Both the position numbers and the translations under genes were made by a program. The notes beneath the pieces were generated by a model. The model was not told the origin of the DNA, made no database searches, and was given only the letters and a program-made list of their open reading frames with translations. Below are positions 31,295 through 43,237 of a stretch of 64,000 nucleotides of DNA, in pieces. Source of the stretch: Orobanche coerulescens (taxonomy: Eukaryota > Streptophyta > Magnoliopsida > Lamiales > Orobanchaceae); contig CM065803.1 of assembly GCA_033398695.1 (NCBI GenBank), positions 48,723,501 to 48,787,500 of the forward strand, given 5' to 3'. Every line of letters begins with the position of its first letter. The first letter of the stretch is position 1.

Positions 31295-33781
31295 TGTAAC
31301 ACCCCAAAAGGCGGCTATTACAGTGCTGTGGACCCCACACTGGGACCCACCAGGCGATATCCAAAGCAGATTAAATAAATATTATTTGTGATACCGAACC
31401 ACAATGAATAGTCATTACTCCGATTAGGATTTTATTAAAAATATGGCCAACGGCCTTATAATACACAGGATCCGAACAACAAGTATAAACCATATGGAGA
31501 TGGAAAATACTTCAAATGTCAATACAACCAGATAGTAATTTAAATGAAGCAGAAAATAAAATAACATAACACGGTTTAACATAACCGGACAACAAATGAT
31601 GTGGGGCCCCCGAACTAGTATCCTTCGAACTCTTCGCCGTCAACATGCTCTTCTCGTGCCTTGCCTTTGCCTCGACCTAAAATGCAATACAAGTATTTCG
31701 CCCATAACACAGGGTCAGATATACATGATAATTAATTCTTCCGACATTATACAATTCACATATATAGAATTCAAGGAAAAACATCCCAACTATTAATCAT
31801 ACCCCTTGGGCGTATGAAACAATCAGTCACAAACCATCGAACACATCCAATCAAACATGGACTATGAACGATTAACAATATAGCTCAAGATGGACATCAC
31901 AGTACGCCCGATCTGGAAATGTGTCCGTGTACATGTCCACCCCGTATACGGAATCCAGAATATACGTGTGACGATGTACCTAATTAGCCTTACGAACTAC
32001 GTCTCGTGTGCATAGTCCAATGCGGAATAACATCCACGCATGACTATATATGTGCCTCGCTAAAAATCCTACACAATAACCAATCGGAACGCAGATATGA
32101 TTCCGGATATGTCACGATACAACATGACAACGAATTCAATAAATCACACATCCGATTAAGGATCAAGAAGACTCACCGAAGTGAAAATAAAGACCAACGA
32201 TATCAACGATTCAAAGCGACGTACTTGGGAATGCAACCCCATGATGAAACGGAATAACGTCAAGGACAATGTCAAATCACGACAAGCATTTCATAAACAT
32301 TTCATACACATGAAATGTATAAACATCACAAGAATCTAATCATCATTATAACCAAGCAAGATAACTTGCCTCAATACGGAGACGAGAATAGTCCTCTTCT
32401 TGTCGAAACCAACGAACGGCCCTCGACTAATGTTGTTTTTCTCAAACAATCAACCTTAAACGAAATGTATTTTACTCAATAACATATTCGTATAATTATC
32501 ACTATAGGGTTAGTAAGACGACATCCTACACTCCTTTAGAATAGTTTGCTATCTCGAAATATCGAAGCCTTATGCCAAGAGTTCTTTTAACATCATTACA
32601 ACCATAAAAATCGGTTTACAATATTTTTACCGAATGTTCACATGGTTCATCATAACTAAGAATTCTATCAAGGGTATGTTGAATAACCAATTATGATGTT
32701 AAGATCATCTTATGATGATTAAACTTTCCAAAACATTAAAATGTTGAAGGAACAAAATCTGCACATTTATGATCATTCTCCTCTCATCTAAATTGAATAT
32801 TAAGCTTACAACAAGGTTATTAGTTATGAGATTACACCATATTCATGAAGGTTATCAAAATCTTTCTTTACAAGGCTGGAAGATCCATTAACATCATTAT
32901 GAATTCACCATTTATCTAGTATGATGATCAAAACATTCTAAGTTCTCAACACATTAGATTAATGAAAAGTTGTTGTTGGTTTCACAAATATCCTTAATCA
33001 TTCAAAATCTTGCTGAGCTAAACATAAGGAGAATATGATTCTTAAGAAATCTGAGCAAGAAGACATCCTTCTACTTCTAACATGGCCAAGTTCCTCCCAA
33101 GGTAAGTGGAAACTTGAAATGGTGTTTAATCACTTTATGATAACAACTCTATTAGTTAAATCCAACTATGGTGAAGTTAACTGATTCGAAGGAGTTCTAC
33201 TGAGCTAAATTCGTCCAGTAAGATGATCATGATAGTTACAAAATGGTTAAAATCACTATATCATCAAGAACACATCCATCTCAAACCCTTATTTATCATA
33301 TTCATCAAAAGTGTTAAAAGGTTGGATTAAAACTATGTTTTACTTGATTAATCTAACTCTAGGTGAAGTATAGTTCGTTACTACATCAACATATGAAAAT
33401 GATACAGAGAAGAAAGTACACCTACCTCCAGAAACGAAGAACAACCTCAATGCTATGAGAAAATATACTCCAAGCTCAAGAATGCCTCCTAATCTCCAAG
33501 GAAATGAGCTCCACTCCAACAGAGGAAACATTACGCACGCTAAGGCACAAGATTAACGTACGTTAATCATGCTACATAGCGTACGCTACGTCAACCGAAA
33601 AGTTAAAAAATGCATCTCTCTAATTAACATTGAATCATCGAGTATGAAATGAAATAACAACGATATGAAGTTCAAATCTATAATACCTCAATATAATACT
33701 AAATGCAACGATTCATGATAATCAGCTTATCCGAATAATACAATGACAGGTAAAAACGAAAAATTACAGTCGGATATTACA
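31295..33781 (-). repeat. Element D 3' LTR, core promoter deleted
   Basis: 2,487 bp. It matches the 5' LTR closely except that sequence corresponding to about 41161-41568 is absent, the join falling near 33520 at 'CTCCAA|CAGAGG'. The missing part holds the TATA box and most of the palindromes. Confidence 0.93.
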
Positions 33782-33816
33782 TACTCCCCCCCTTAAAAAG
33801 AGTTTCGTCCTCGAAA

Positions 33817-36759
33817 CTAAGGGGTAAATAACTCGGGGTATCTCGCTCGCATACTATCCTCGGTTTCCCACGTAGCCTCCTCGACTCCGTGTCGTGACCA
33901 CTGAACCTTCAGTAGGGGAATTATCTTGTTCCGCAACTGCTTGATCCTCCTCTCGAGTATCCACACAGGACGCTCCTCGTACAAATGATCCTCCGCTAAT
34001 TCAATCTCTTCGAACTGAAGTACATGGCTCGGATCAGCAACATATTTCCTCAACTGGGAGACATGAAACACGTTGTGAATCTTACTCAAAGTCGGCGGCA
34101 AAGCTAGTCGATAGGCCAGATTACCTACACGCTCCAAAACCTCAAATGGCCCAATGTACCTCGGGCTCAGCTTGCCCCTCTTCCCGAAACGAAAAACACC
34201 TCAGGTAGGGGACACCTTCATTAACACATGGTCACCAACCTCGAACTCAAGCGGTCATCGACGGTGGTCATCATAAGACTTCTGTCGACTTTGAGCCATT
34301 AACAACCGACTCCTAATCAAAGTGATCTTCTCACGGGCTGCTAATAACATATCGGGTTCCGTACCAAGAGATTCTGACAGTTCGTCCCAGCACAAAGGGG
34401 ACCTACAGCGACGGCCATATAATGCCTCATACGATGCCATTTGAATCGAAGCATGCCAACTATTATTATAAGTGAATCCCACCAAAGGCAGCTGGGCTTC
34501 CCAATCGTCCTTCCAATCAAGAACACATGCTCTCAACATGTCCTCTAGAGTCTGGATGGTTCTCTCAGACTGACCATCGGTCTGTGGATGAAAAGCCGTA
34601 CTGAAATTCAACTGCGTGCCCATCGCACAATGAACTGCCTTCCAGAAGTGTGACACAAATCGCCCGTCACGGTCTGATACAATACTCTTGGGGGTACCAT
34701 GTAATCTCACGATTTCTTTAATAAACAGCTGGGCCAATCTCTCGGGACCCCACGTGTCCTTAATCTCCAAGAAGTGGGCTGATTTGGTCAGACGGTCTAT
34801 AATCACCCAAATCGTATTCATTCCTCGATGACTTGTCGGCAAGCTAGTGATAAAATCCATAGATATGTCCTCCCATTTTCACTCGGGAATCGGGAGCGGT
34901 TTCAGCATCCCTGCGGGTCGCTGGTGATCAATCTTAACCTGCTGACAGGTTAAACATCTCGAAACGAATTCGGCAACCTCACGTTTCATATTCCCCCACC
35001 AATAATTCTGCTTCAAATCCTTATACATCTTGCTAGATCCCGGGTGAATAGAGTACGGGGTAGCATGGGCTTCTCTCATGATAGAGTTCCTCAACTCTTC
35101 ATCAGCGGATACACAAAATCGATTTCTAAAGCGTATCAATCCATCCTCGTGGATCACGAATCCAGGGGATTTCCCTTGGGTTACCTCATCCCGAACTCGA
35201 GATAAGAATGGGTCCGTAATTTGCTTCGATTTGATCATATCATCAAGAGACGAAGAAATCTCAATGGTGCAAAATTGTCCCTGAACACGCTGTAACCAAA
35301 CTTCAATTTCTGGCCTCATAAGGTCCAATTGCAACTCTCTCTGTGCTGTCAAACGGCTCAGCATCTGCTCCTGCACTGTCTTACGGCTCAAAGCATCGGC
35401 AACCACATTTGCTTTACCCGGATGATAAAGGATCTCGATATCATAGTCCTTGATTAATTCTAGCCACCTTCTCTGTCTCATGTTCAACTCCTTCTGAGTA
35501 AAAATGTACTTTAGGCTCTTGTGGTATGTAAAGATCTGGCAGATAACTCCATACAGATAGTGACGCCAGATTTTCAAAGAAAACACCACGGCTGCTAACT
35601 CCAAGTCATGGGTCGGATAGTTAACTTCATAGGGTCGCAATTGTCTCGATGCATAGGCAATCACTTTCCCTTCCTGCATTAGTACACATCCCAGGCCCTG
35701 TCTCGACGCGTCACTATACACCACAAATCCTTCCGTTCCTTTTGGTAAGACCAAAGCAGGTGCCGAAATCAATCGACTCTTGAGCTCATCAAAACTTTGC
35801 TGACATGCTTCTGACCACAAATACTTCTTATCCTTCCGCAGTAAGTTAGTCATCGGTTGCGCAATTTTATAAAATCCTTCTACGAACCGTCGGTAGTAAC
35901 CTGCTAGGCCGAGGAAACTACGAACTTCCTTCACGTTCTTCGGTGGTAGCCAATCTCGAATGGCTTCCGTCTTTTGTGGGTCCACTCTCACTCCTTCGGA
36001 TGATATCATATGCCCGAGAAAGATAACCTCAGGCATCCAGAATTCACACTTAGAAAATTTCCCATAAAGTTGTTCCCGCCTCAATGTATCGAGAACTTGG
36101 TGGAGGTGATGCTCGTGCTCTTCGTGGTCACGAGAGTAAATCAGAATGTCGTTGATAAAAATGACTACAAAGCGATCTAGATAGTTAATAAAAACTCGAT
36201 TCATCAACTCCATGAATACCGCCGGTGCATTAGTCAGTCCAAATGGCATCACCACAAACTCATAATGCCCATAGCGAGTACGGAAGGCTGTCTTCGAAAT
36301 GTCAGACTCTTGAATCCTCAACTGATGATAACCAGATCTCAAGTCGATCTTAGAAAACATGGCAGCTCCCTGAAGTTGATCTAATAAATCATCAATACGA
36401 GGCAGAGGATACTTGTTCTTGATGATTACCCTGTTCAGCTCACGGTAATCAATACATAAGCGCAGAGATCCATCTTTCTTCCGTACAAATAACACTGGTG
36501 CTCCCCAAGGGGACGCACTAGGTCGAATATAGCCCTTTTCAGTCAACTTCTCAAGCTGGTTCTTCAATTCCTGCATCTCAGTCGGAGCCATATGATACGG
36601 TGCTTTTGAAAGCGGGGATGTACCTGGTTCTAACTCAATAATAAACTCCACATCACGATGAGGAGGTAAGCCTGGAAAGTCGTCTGGAAATACATCTGGG
36701 TAGTCTCGGACTACCGGAATGTCGGCCAATTCAACTGGTCGATCTGCTGTTTTGGTCAT
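33817..36759 (-). pseudogene. Element D pol: RT, RNase H, integrase, chromodomain
   Basis: This is a single minus-strand frame with only three in-frame stops. RT (from about 36700) has '[11 protein letters not shown]', motif A '[12 protein letters not shown]' and motif C '[12 protein letters not shown]', where the first catalytic Asp of the usual FIDD is Asn. RNase H has '[14 protein letters not shown]' and ends '[12 protein letters not shown]'. Integrase zinc part '[14 protein letters not shown]' is followed by TGA for Trp at about 34879. The core has '[12 protein letters not shown]', 'IVSDRDGRFVSHFW' and '[12 protein letters not shown]'. Stops near 34255 and 34205 are TGA where Arg is expected. 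The C-terminal chromodomain ends '...WETEDSMRARYPELFTP'. Stops of CGA-to-TGA and TGG-to-TGA type fit cytosine deamination. Confidence 0.92.
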
Positions 36760-37304
36760 GTAGCACCAACCCTTGATTAAACAGTTTCACTGCTTTCATA
36801 GCGCTGATGACTCTCCCAGAACGACTGGGATTATCACCTCGAAAAATACACTCGAAACCATCATCAGAAGTGACGGTTACCATCCACTTGCGGACACTGA
36901 GTATTGCATCATGACGATCCATCCAATCGATACCCAAGATTATATCATCCTTAGGTAAATCGACTACAATCAGATTTGACCACCACTCACGGTCGTTCAA
37001 ACGAATCGGACAGTCCTGGACAGTCCTGGACTTCACGATTTCCAATAATTCTTCTACCATCAGGTAGACCAATCACGTAGGGCTCATAATTGATAACATG
37101 GTCTAAAGGCAAACGACTTAAAAAAGAAGAAGATATAAAGGAGTGTGAAGCAATGGTATCAAAAAGAACACACACAGGCTGGGAGTGGATCTCGAGTATA
37201 CCTGAAATCATGCTGGCCTCGGGATCGTCAGCTTTCTTCATCTCGTAAATCCTGGGTTTTGCAGTTCCGGCACCAGGTGTACCACTTTGATTCCCGCGGC
37301 CCAA
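36731..37304 (-). pseudogene. Element D protease region, frameshifted
   Basis: The first frame (36987-37304) has 'VCVLFDTIASHSFIS', in which the aspartic-protease motif DTGA reads DTIA. A tandem 10-bp duplication ('ACAGTCCTGG' twice, around 37012-37030) shifts the frame. The continuing frame (36731-37072) carries 'SNLIVVDLPKDDIILGIDW'. Another shift near 36760 leads into the RT frame. The product would be an inactive aspartic protease. Confidence 0.85.
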
Positions 37305-37387
37305 TCCCCTATTCGCCCCGGTGGTCTGATAGGAAGCGGACGGAGGCGCCCGGTTCTGGACAGAGGACTGAACTGGAGCATGAGACG

Positions 37388-38506
37388 CTATTGGTTCAGG
37401 TCAGGGCCCATTTCTGCAAAACCGAGCACAGTGACCAATCTTGCCACAAGTATGGCACGTGACGGCAGGCTTCGGGCATTTGGAGCTGAAGTGCCCCTGG
37501 TCTCCGCAGTTATAACACACAACAGATGAGGGGACCGCTCGAGAGTGCGATCTAGCTGGCTTCGACGCCATGGGTGGTCGATCAGAAGGGTTTGGCAATG
37601 ACTGGGGCTTCCTGAATGTCCCCCGGTTACTCTCGATGCAGTTACAGTCCTGGACCTTTTGTTGTTGGACTGTGGTTGCTTCTTGGAAATCTCCTTCGCG
37701 GTGAGTTCATACTCCAGAGCCTTCTCGATGAACTCTGGTAAGGTAGTACAGTGGTGATTCAATAGATGCATTCTCATTCGGGGTTTTAGCCTCTTGAGAA
37801 AGTATTTGATCTTATCAGCCTCTGTTCGGATAATTGTCGTGGCGAAAGGAAGGAGTGCCTGGAATTTCTCAGCAACAGATAATACATCATCGTCTTCAGA
37901 TGGGTCGGGGTTCAGCAGTTCCGATAGTTTGTCCTCACGGAGTGGCCCTGGATAGTAACGGTCTAGCATGAGGTTTTTAAATTCCTCCCAAGTATAAACA
38001 CCATCAGCTGGCCTTACTGAAAGCCACCAGGTATGAGCGCCTTTGCTAAGATAGTATGCAGCTACCGAGACGCGGTTCTCTTACGGGCAGTCCACCATCG
38101 GGAAAAGTTTCTCAAAATGCTCGATCCAATGCACAATGTCAGCAGGCTCAGAGGATCCTTCAAAGGTCGGAGGTCGTTGGCGAGAGATGTCGCTGATGAT
38201 CCGACTCACGGGTCCGCCAAGCATAGGAGGAGGATGAGGCCCCTGTTGCTGGCCAGTAGTGGCCCTCTGCATAGCTTCCATTAGTTGACCCATCTGGGTC
38301 ATCTGCGTCATTATGCCTTGCATCACAACGTAAGGATCGACACGTGCATCCCCACGCCCACTGTGGTGCGATTGATCCCTAGAAGGTGAACCACTGTCTG
38401 CGGAACTATGATCCACATTCGCGTGTCTGTTGGCTCGAGGTATCAGGATTCGGCCCCTTCCGCGGCCTCGTCCCCCTCTGCCACGACCTCTCAGGTTTCT
38501 TTCCAT
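37388..38506 (-). pseudogene. Element D gag with double zinc knuckle
   Basis: It starts 'MERNLRGRGRGGRGRGRGR' at 38506, an Arg/Gly-rich N-terminus, then 'PTFEGSSEPADIVHWIEHF' capsid sequence. A TAA at 38081-38083 interrupts it, and the same frame goes on with 'AHTWWLSVRP', 'YYPGPLREDKLSELL' and 'RMHLLNHHCTTLPEF'. A frameshift near 37620-37650 precedes the knuckles 'CYNCGDQGHFSSKC' and 'CHTCGKIGHCARFC' (37400-37520). It is the Gag polyprotein of a Tekay-like element; it forms virus-like particles in intact relatives. Confidence 0.88.
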
Positions 38507-38933
38507 ACTGAAAGAATCAATCATAATGATAACCATAAGTACAGTTCAAGATACTAAAATTCACGCTAAGTTAATAGCAACAAGGAATCACATATTCAAG
38601 GAAACGGTTCACAATTAGTTATCAACACCATGAATGTCGCACCGAATATTATATCGACGTGAAGTCGAACAATTTTAATCATATAATCAATACAGCATTT
38701 ATCTCGGATTATTAATCAGATAAATCCTGTCACAAATCCTCGAAATAACAAGATCAACAAGGAGACCCATTCTGATATCAATATCATGCCAGTAATTAAA
38801 TCATGGCTCATAAAGTACATACCGTATTTGGCTCGTAGGGTCAGGCACTTGCACAGGTCACACGTGACACGAAGGTCTCTTGATACTAGTTTATTTCACA
38901 ATAAAAAGGAAACAACTCTCCGATACCATCTTC

Positions 38934-41827
38934 TGTAACACCCCAAAAGGCGGCTATTACAGTGCCGTGGACCCCACACTGGGACCCACCAGGCGATATC
39001 CAAAACAGATTAAATAAATATTATTTGTGATACCGAACCACAATGAATAGTTATTACTCCGATTAGGAGTTTATTAAAAATATGGCCAACGGCCTTATAA
39101 TACACAGGATCCGAACAAGAAGTATAAACCATATGGAGATGGAAAATACTTCAAATGTCAATACAACCAGATATAATTTAAATGAAGCAGAAAATAAAAT
39201 AACATAACACGGTTTAACATAACCGGACAACAAATGATGTGGGCCCCCCGAACTAGTATCCTTCGAACCCTTCGCCGTCAACATGCTCTTCCCGTGCCTT
39301 GCCTTTGCCTCGACCTAGAATACAATACAAGTATTTCGCCCATAACACAGGGTCAGATATACATGATAATTAATTATTCCGACATTATACAATTCACATA
39401 TATAGAATTCAAGGAAAAACATCCCGACTATTAATCATACCCCTCGGGCGTATGAAACAATCAGTCACAAACCATCGAACACATCCAATCATACATGGAC
39501 TATGAACGATTAACAATATAGCTCAAGATGGACATCACAGTACGCCCGATCCGGAAATATGTCCGTGTACATGTCCACTCCGTATACGGAATCCAGAATA
39601 TACGTGTGACGATGTACCTAATTAGGCTCACGAACTACGTCTCGTGTGCACAATCCAATGCGGATTAACATCCACGCATGACTATATATGTGCCTGGCTA
39701 AAAATCCTACACAATAACCAATCGGAACGTAGATATGATTCCGGATATGTCACGATACAACATGACAACGAATTCAATAAATCACACATCCGATTAAGGA
39801 TCAAGAAAACTCACCGAAGTGAAAATAAAGACCAACGAGATCAACGATTCAAAGCGACGTACTTGGGAATGCAACCCCATGATGAAACGGAATAACGTCA
39901 AGGACAATGTCAAATCACGACAAGCATTTCATAAACATTTCATACACATGAAATGTATAAACATCACAAGAATCTAATCATCATTATAACCAAGCAAGAT
40001 AACTTGCCTCAATACGGAGACGAGAATAGTCCTCTTCTTGTCGAAACCAATGAACGGCCCTCGACTAATGTTGTTTTTCTCAAACAATCAACCTTAAACG
40101 AAATGTATTTTACTCAATAACATATTCGTATAATTATCACTATAGGATTAGTAAGACGACATCCTACACTCCTTTAGAATAGTTTGCTATCTCGAAATAT
40201 CGAAGCCTTATGCCAAGAGTTCTTTTAACATCATTACAACCATAAAAATCGGTTTACAATATTTTTACCGAATGTTCACATGGTTCATCATAACTAAGAA
40301 TTCTATCAAGGGTATGTTGAATAACCAATTATGATGTTAAGATCATCTTATGATGATTAAACTTTCCAAAACATTAAAATGTTGAGGGAACAAAATCTGC
40401 ACATTTATGATCATTCTCCTCTCATCTAAATTGAATATTAAGCTTACAACAAGGTTATTAGTTATGAGATTACACCATATTCATGAAGGTTATCAAAATC
40501 TTTCTTTACAAGGCTGGAAGATCCATTAACATCATTATGAATTCACCATTTATCTAGTATGATGATCAAAACATTCTAAGTTCTCAACACATTAGATTAA
40601 TGAAAAGTTGTTGTTGTTGGTTTCACAAATATCCTTAATCATTCAAAATCTTGCTGAGCTAAACATAAGGAGAATATGATTCTTAAGAAATCTGAGCAAG
40701 AAGACATCCTTCTACTTCTAACATGGCCAAGTTCTTCCCAAGGTGAGTGGAAACTTAAAATGGTGTTTAATCACTTTATGATAACAACTCTATTAGTTAA
40801 ATCCAACTATGGTGAAGTTAACTGATTCGAAGGTGTTCTGCTGAGCTAAATTCGTCCAGTAAGATGAGCATGATAGTTACAACATGGTTAAAATCACTAT
40901 ATCATCAAGAACACCTCCATCTCAAACTCTTATTTATCATATTCATCAAACGTGTTAAAAGGTTGGATTAAAACTATGTTTTACTTGATTAATCTAACTC
41001 TAGGTGAAGTATAATTCGTTACTACATCAACATATGAAAATGATACAGAGAATAAAGTACACCTACCTCCAGAAACGAAGAACAACCTCAATGTTATGAG
41101 AAAATATACTCCAAGCTCAAGAACACCTCCTAATCTCCAAGGAAATGAGCTCCACTCCAAGATTTAAGGCTTAGAAGCAAGTTGGGGGAGGTTGATATCA
41201 GTTTGGGAGTGCATAGGGACGATATATGGAGAGAGAATCGGTTTGGAGTTGTGAAGAAATGAAAAACAGGTTGGTCCTATAAATAGAATGTGCAGACTTA
41301 GCGCACGCTAACGGTAAGCTTTAGCGTACGCTAGCACACTTACGTACGCTAACTGGTTAATATTACGTACGTAAGCAGCTTACAGTGGCTACTGTATTGA
41401 ATTCGCAGGTTGTTAGGGCACGCTAATGAAAAAGGGGTTACACACGCTAATAAAATTTGACTCTGTCCGACATGACAGCTCAGACATTACTCACATGCAT
41501 GCCAACGGCTAAGAAGTTCACGTGCTGAAGTCAACTGTTGCTAGATTCTCTCTTAGCGTACGCAACAGAGGAAACATTACGCACGCTAAGGCACAAGATT
41601 AACGTACGTTAATCATGCTACGTAGCGTACGCTACGTCAATAGAAAAGTTAAAAAATGCATCTCTCTAATTAACATTGAATCATCGAGTATGAAATGAAA
41701 TAACAACGATATGAAGTTCAAATCTATAATACCTCAACATAATACTAAATTCAACGATTCATGATAATCAGATTATCCGAATAATACAATGACAGTTAAA
41801 AACGAAAAATTACAGTCGGATATTACA
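38934..41827 (-). repeat. Element D 5' LTR, complete
   Basis: 2,894 bp. It contains the promoter-bearing segment lost from the 3' LTR, including a minus-strand TATA-like 'TATTTATAG' at about 41277-41286 and a palindrome cluster upstream of it. The rest is AT-rich and nearly identical to the 3' LTR. Confidence 0.94.
41277..41640 (-). promoter_or_regulatory. Palindrome cluster and TATA box of element D 5' LTR
   Basis: Reading upstream from the minus-strand TATA (41277-41286), there are repeated palindromic cores such as 'TAGCGTACGCTA', 'ACGTACGT', 'TTACGTACG' and 'GCACGCTAA' between 41290 and 41640. The 12-mer type resembles the elements in LTR C although the two LTRs are otherwise unlike. Regulatory function is inferred from position. 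Confidence 0.55.
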
Positions 41828-41913
41828 CTCACTTGGCCCGTGTTTTTCATATGTATGTTTAGTTTGGCACTAGCATGCATATTAATGTAATGAAGGCAGC
41901 GTATGGATGCATC
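41828..41913 (+). repeat. Element E 5' LTR, second segment
   Basis: 86 bp between the end of element D and the MITE, including the 8-bp MITE duplication GATGCATC at 41906-41913. No other feature. Confidence 0.7.
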
Positions 41914-42483
41914 TAGGGCTGAGCACAAATGGTCCGGACCCGGTTTTTACCCGGACCCGGACCGGACCGACTCGCACTAGGTCCGGTCCCGGTCCGCATT
42001 TTGTCTAAAATCGGGTTCCGGTCGGACCGGTCAAGACCGGAAAATCCGGTCCGGCCCGAACGACCTAAAAATAAAAATACAAAAAAAATATTTTTTATTA
42101 TAATTTACTCTCGATGGTGATGAAATAATGATGATTAATGGCTCGATTATGATTGCACTTTATTCTAATTAAGTTTATTTATACTAAAATATTGTTGAAC
42201 TTGGGAGTTTGATGACTAAATAAAGATATTAAGATTGATAATTGTATTTTATGGGAGTATGTAAAGAAGAAAGTATTTTACATGTAATAAAAGGACACTT
42301 AATATGCAAAAAAAAAATTTACAAAATCGGGCTAGAATCGACTAGCTTGACCAGTTTTCCGGTCCGACTGGCCGGGCCTGGCTCAACAGTCCGGCTTCGG
42401 GTCGATAAAGTCCGACCATTTATAATCCGGGTCATTCCGGGCTGGGTCGGTCCGGGTCGGGTCAGACCCGGTGCTCAGCCCTA
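41914..42483. mobile_element. hAT-like MITE with 'CCGGACCGG' arrays
   Basis: 570 bp, with perfect terminal inverted repeats TAGGGCTGAGCAC...GTGCTCAGCCCTA and a perfect 8-bp duplication GATGCATC (41906-41913, 42484-42491), the hAT signature. Both subterminal regions are dense in 'GGACCGG', 'CCCGGACC' and 'GGTCCGG' motifs; the centre is AT-rich. Short frames inside (41929-42120, 42242-42484) translate the arrays and are not genes. Confidence 0.92.
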
Positions 42484-42491
42484 GATGCATC

Positions 42492-43078
42492 CTAGTAAAT
42501 GAAATGAAATGTAAATGAAATGAAAAGAGATGTGAATGGACTATAGTGTGTGCAATACACCCCATCTCACTAATGTGGTACATCGAGCTAGCTACTCTAT
42601 GTACATAATGTAATGTTGGGCATTTCCTTGATTTTTGATCTTTCATATTCTCTCATTATATTGATCTGTCATCACATATATATTATTCGTATCTTATTTA
42701 CAGGTTCTCTTGGACACTTTCCTATATTGTTTCGTTTCATTCATACTTATTGCTTTCATATTGTATATCTGTTCACTGAGTGTTAGCTCAGCCGCATTTC
42801 TTTTTTCTGCGGCATGTTATTATAGGGGTGATGGGCAGGAGTGAAGAGAGTAGGAGTTAGGGACCACCCTACTAGTTATCCTTTATCATTTTTACAAGAC
42901 TTTTTGATTAATTATGTTTTTTTTTTTTTTCTATTTAAGTCAATGTTGGTTTATCATTGGAAGATTGTAATGTTGACCTAGTTATGCTTTTATAATAAAG
43001 TCATCCGCTTGCGTATTTAATGTTCTGATTTGACTCCATAATGTTACACTTTGACCCTTGTCGGGTTGGGGTGTTACA
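42492..43078 (+). repeat. Element E 5' LTR, third segment
   Basis: The LTR ends GGGGTGTTACA at 43078. It is followed after four bases by the tRNA-Met primer-binding site 'TGGTATCAGAGAA' (43083-43095). Confidence 0.8.
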
Positions 43079-43237
43079 ATTATGGTATCAGAGAATTGGT
43101 TTGACCTGTAGGACTTAGGTTATGACCTGTGAGGATTGGGTAGACATTAGGTTTCCTTTTGCAATAAATGTTATCTCTTTCATATTTGATAACGACTATG
43201 ATTTCTGTCTTTACTGATTCGTTTATGGACCTTTTAG

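Larger units (their letters stand above)
31295..41827 (-). mobile_element. Ty3/gypsy element D (Tekay-like), complete, minus strand
   Basis: LTRs at 31295-33781 and 38934-41827 (TGTAACACCCC...GGATATTACA), a primer site on the minus strand at about 38919-38931 ('TGGTATCGGAGAG'), and a polypurine tract complementary to 'TACTCCCCCCCTTA' at 33782-33795. Flanks are CGCAC (31290-31294) and CTCAC (41828-41832), one mismatch if they are the duplication. Gag-pol runs on the minus strand from 38506 to 33817 with few lesions. The low-coordinate (3') LTR is about 407 bp shorter. Confidence 0.94.

Noticed and set aside
31290..41832. CGCAC / CTCAC as a perfect target duplication of element D
   Set aside because: One mismatch; the insertion is certain from LTR structure, but the duplication is only probable.
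42900..42940. Poly-T run as an RNA polymerase III terminator or small RNA gene
   Set aside because: No A/B box or conserved RNA structure upstream; it lies within the LTR of element E.
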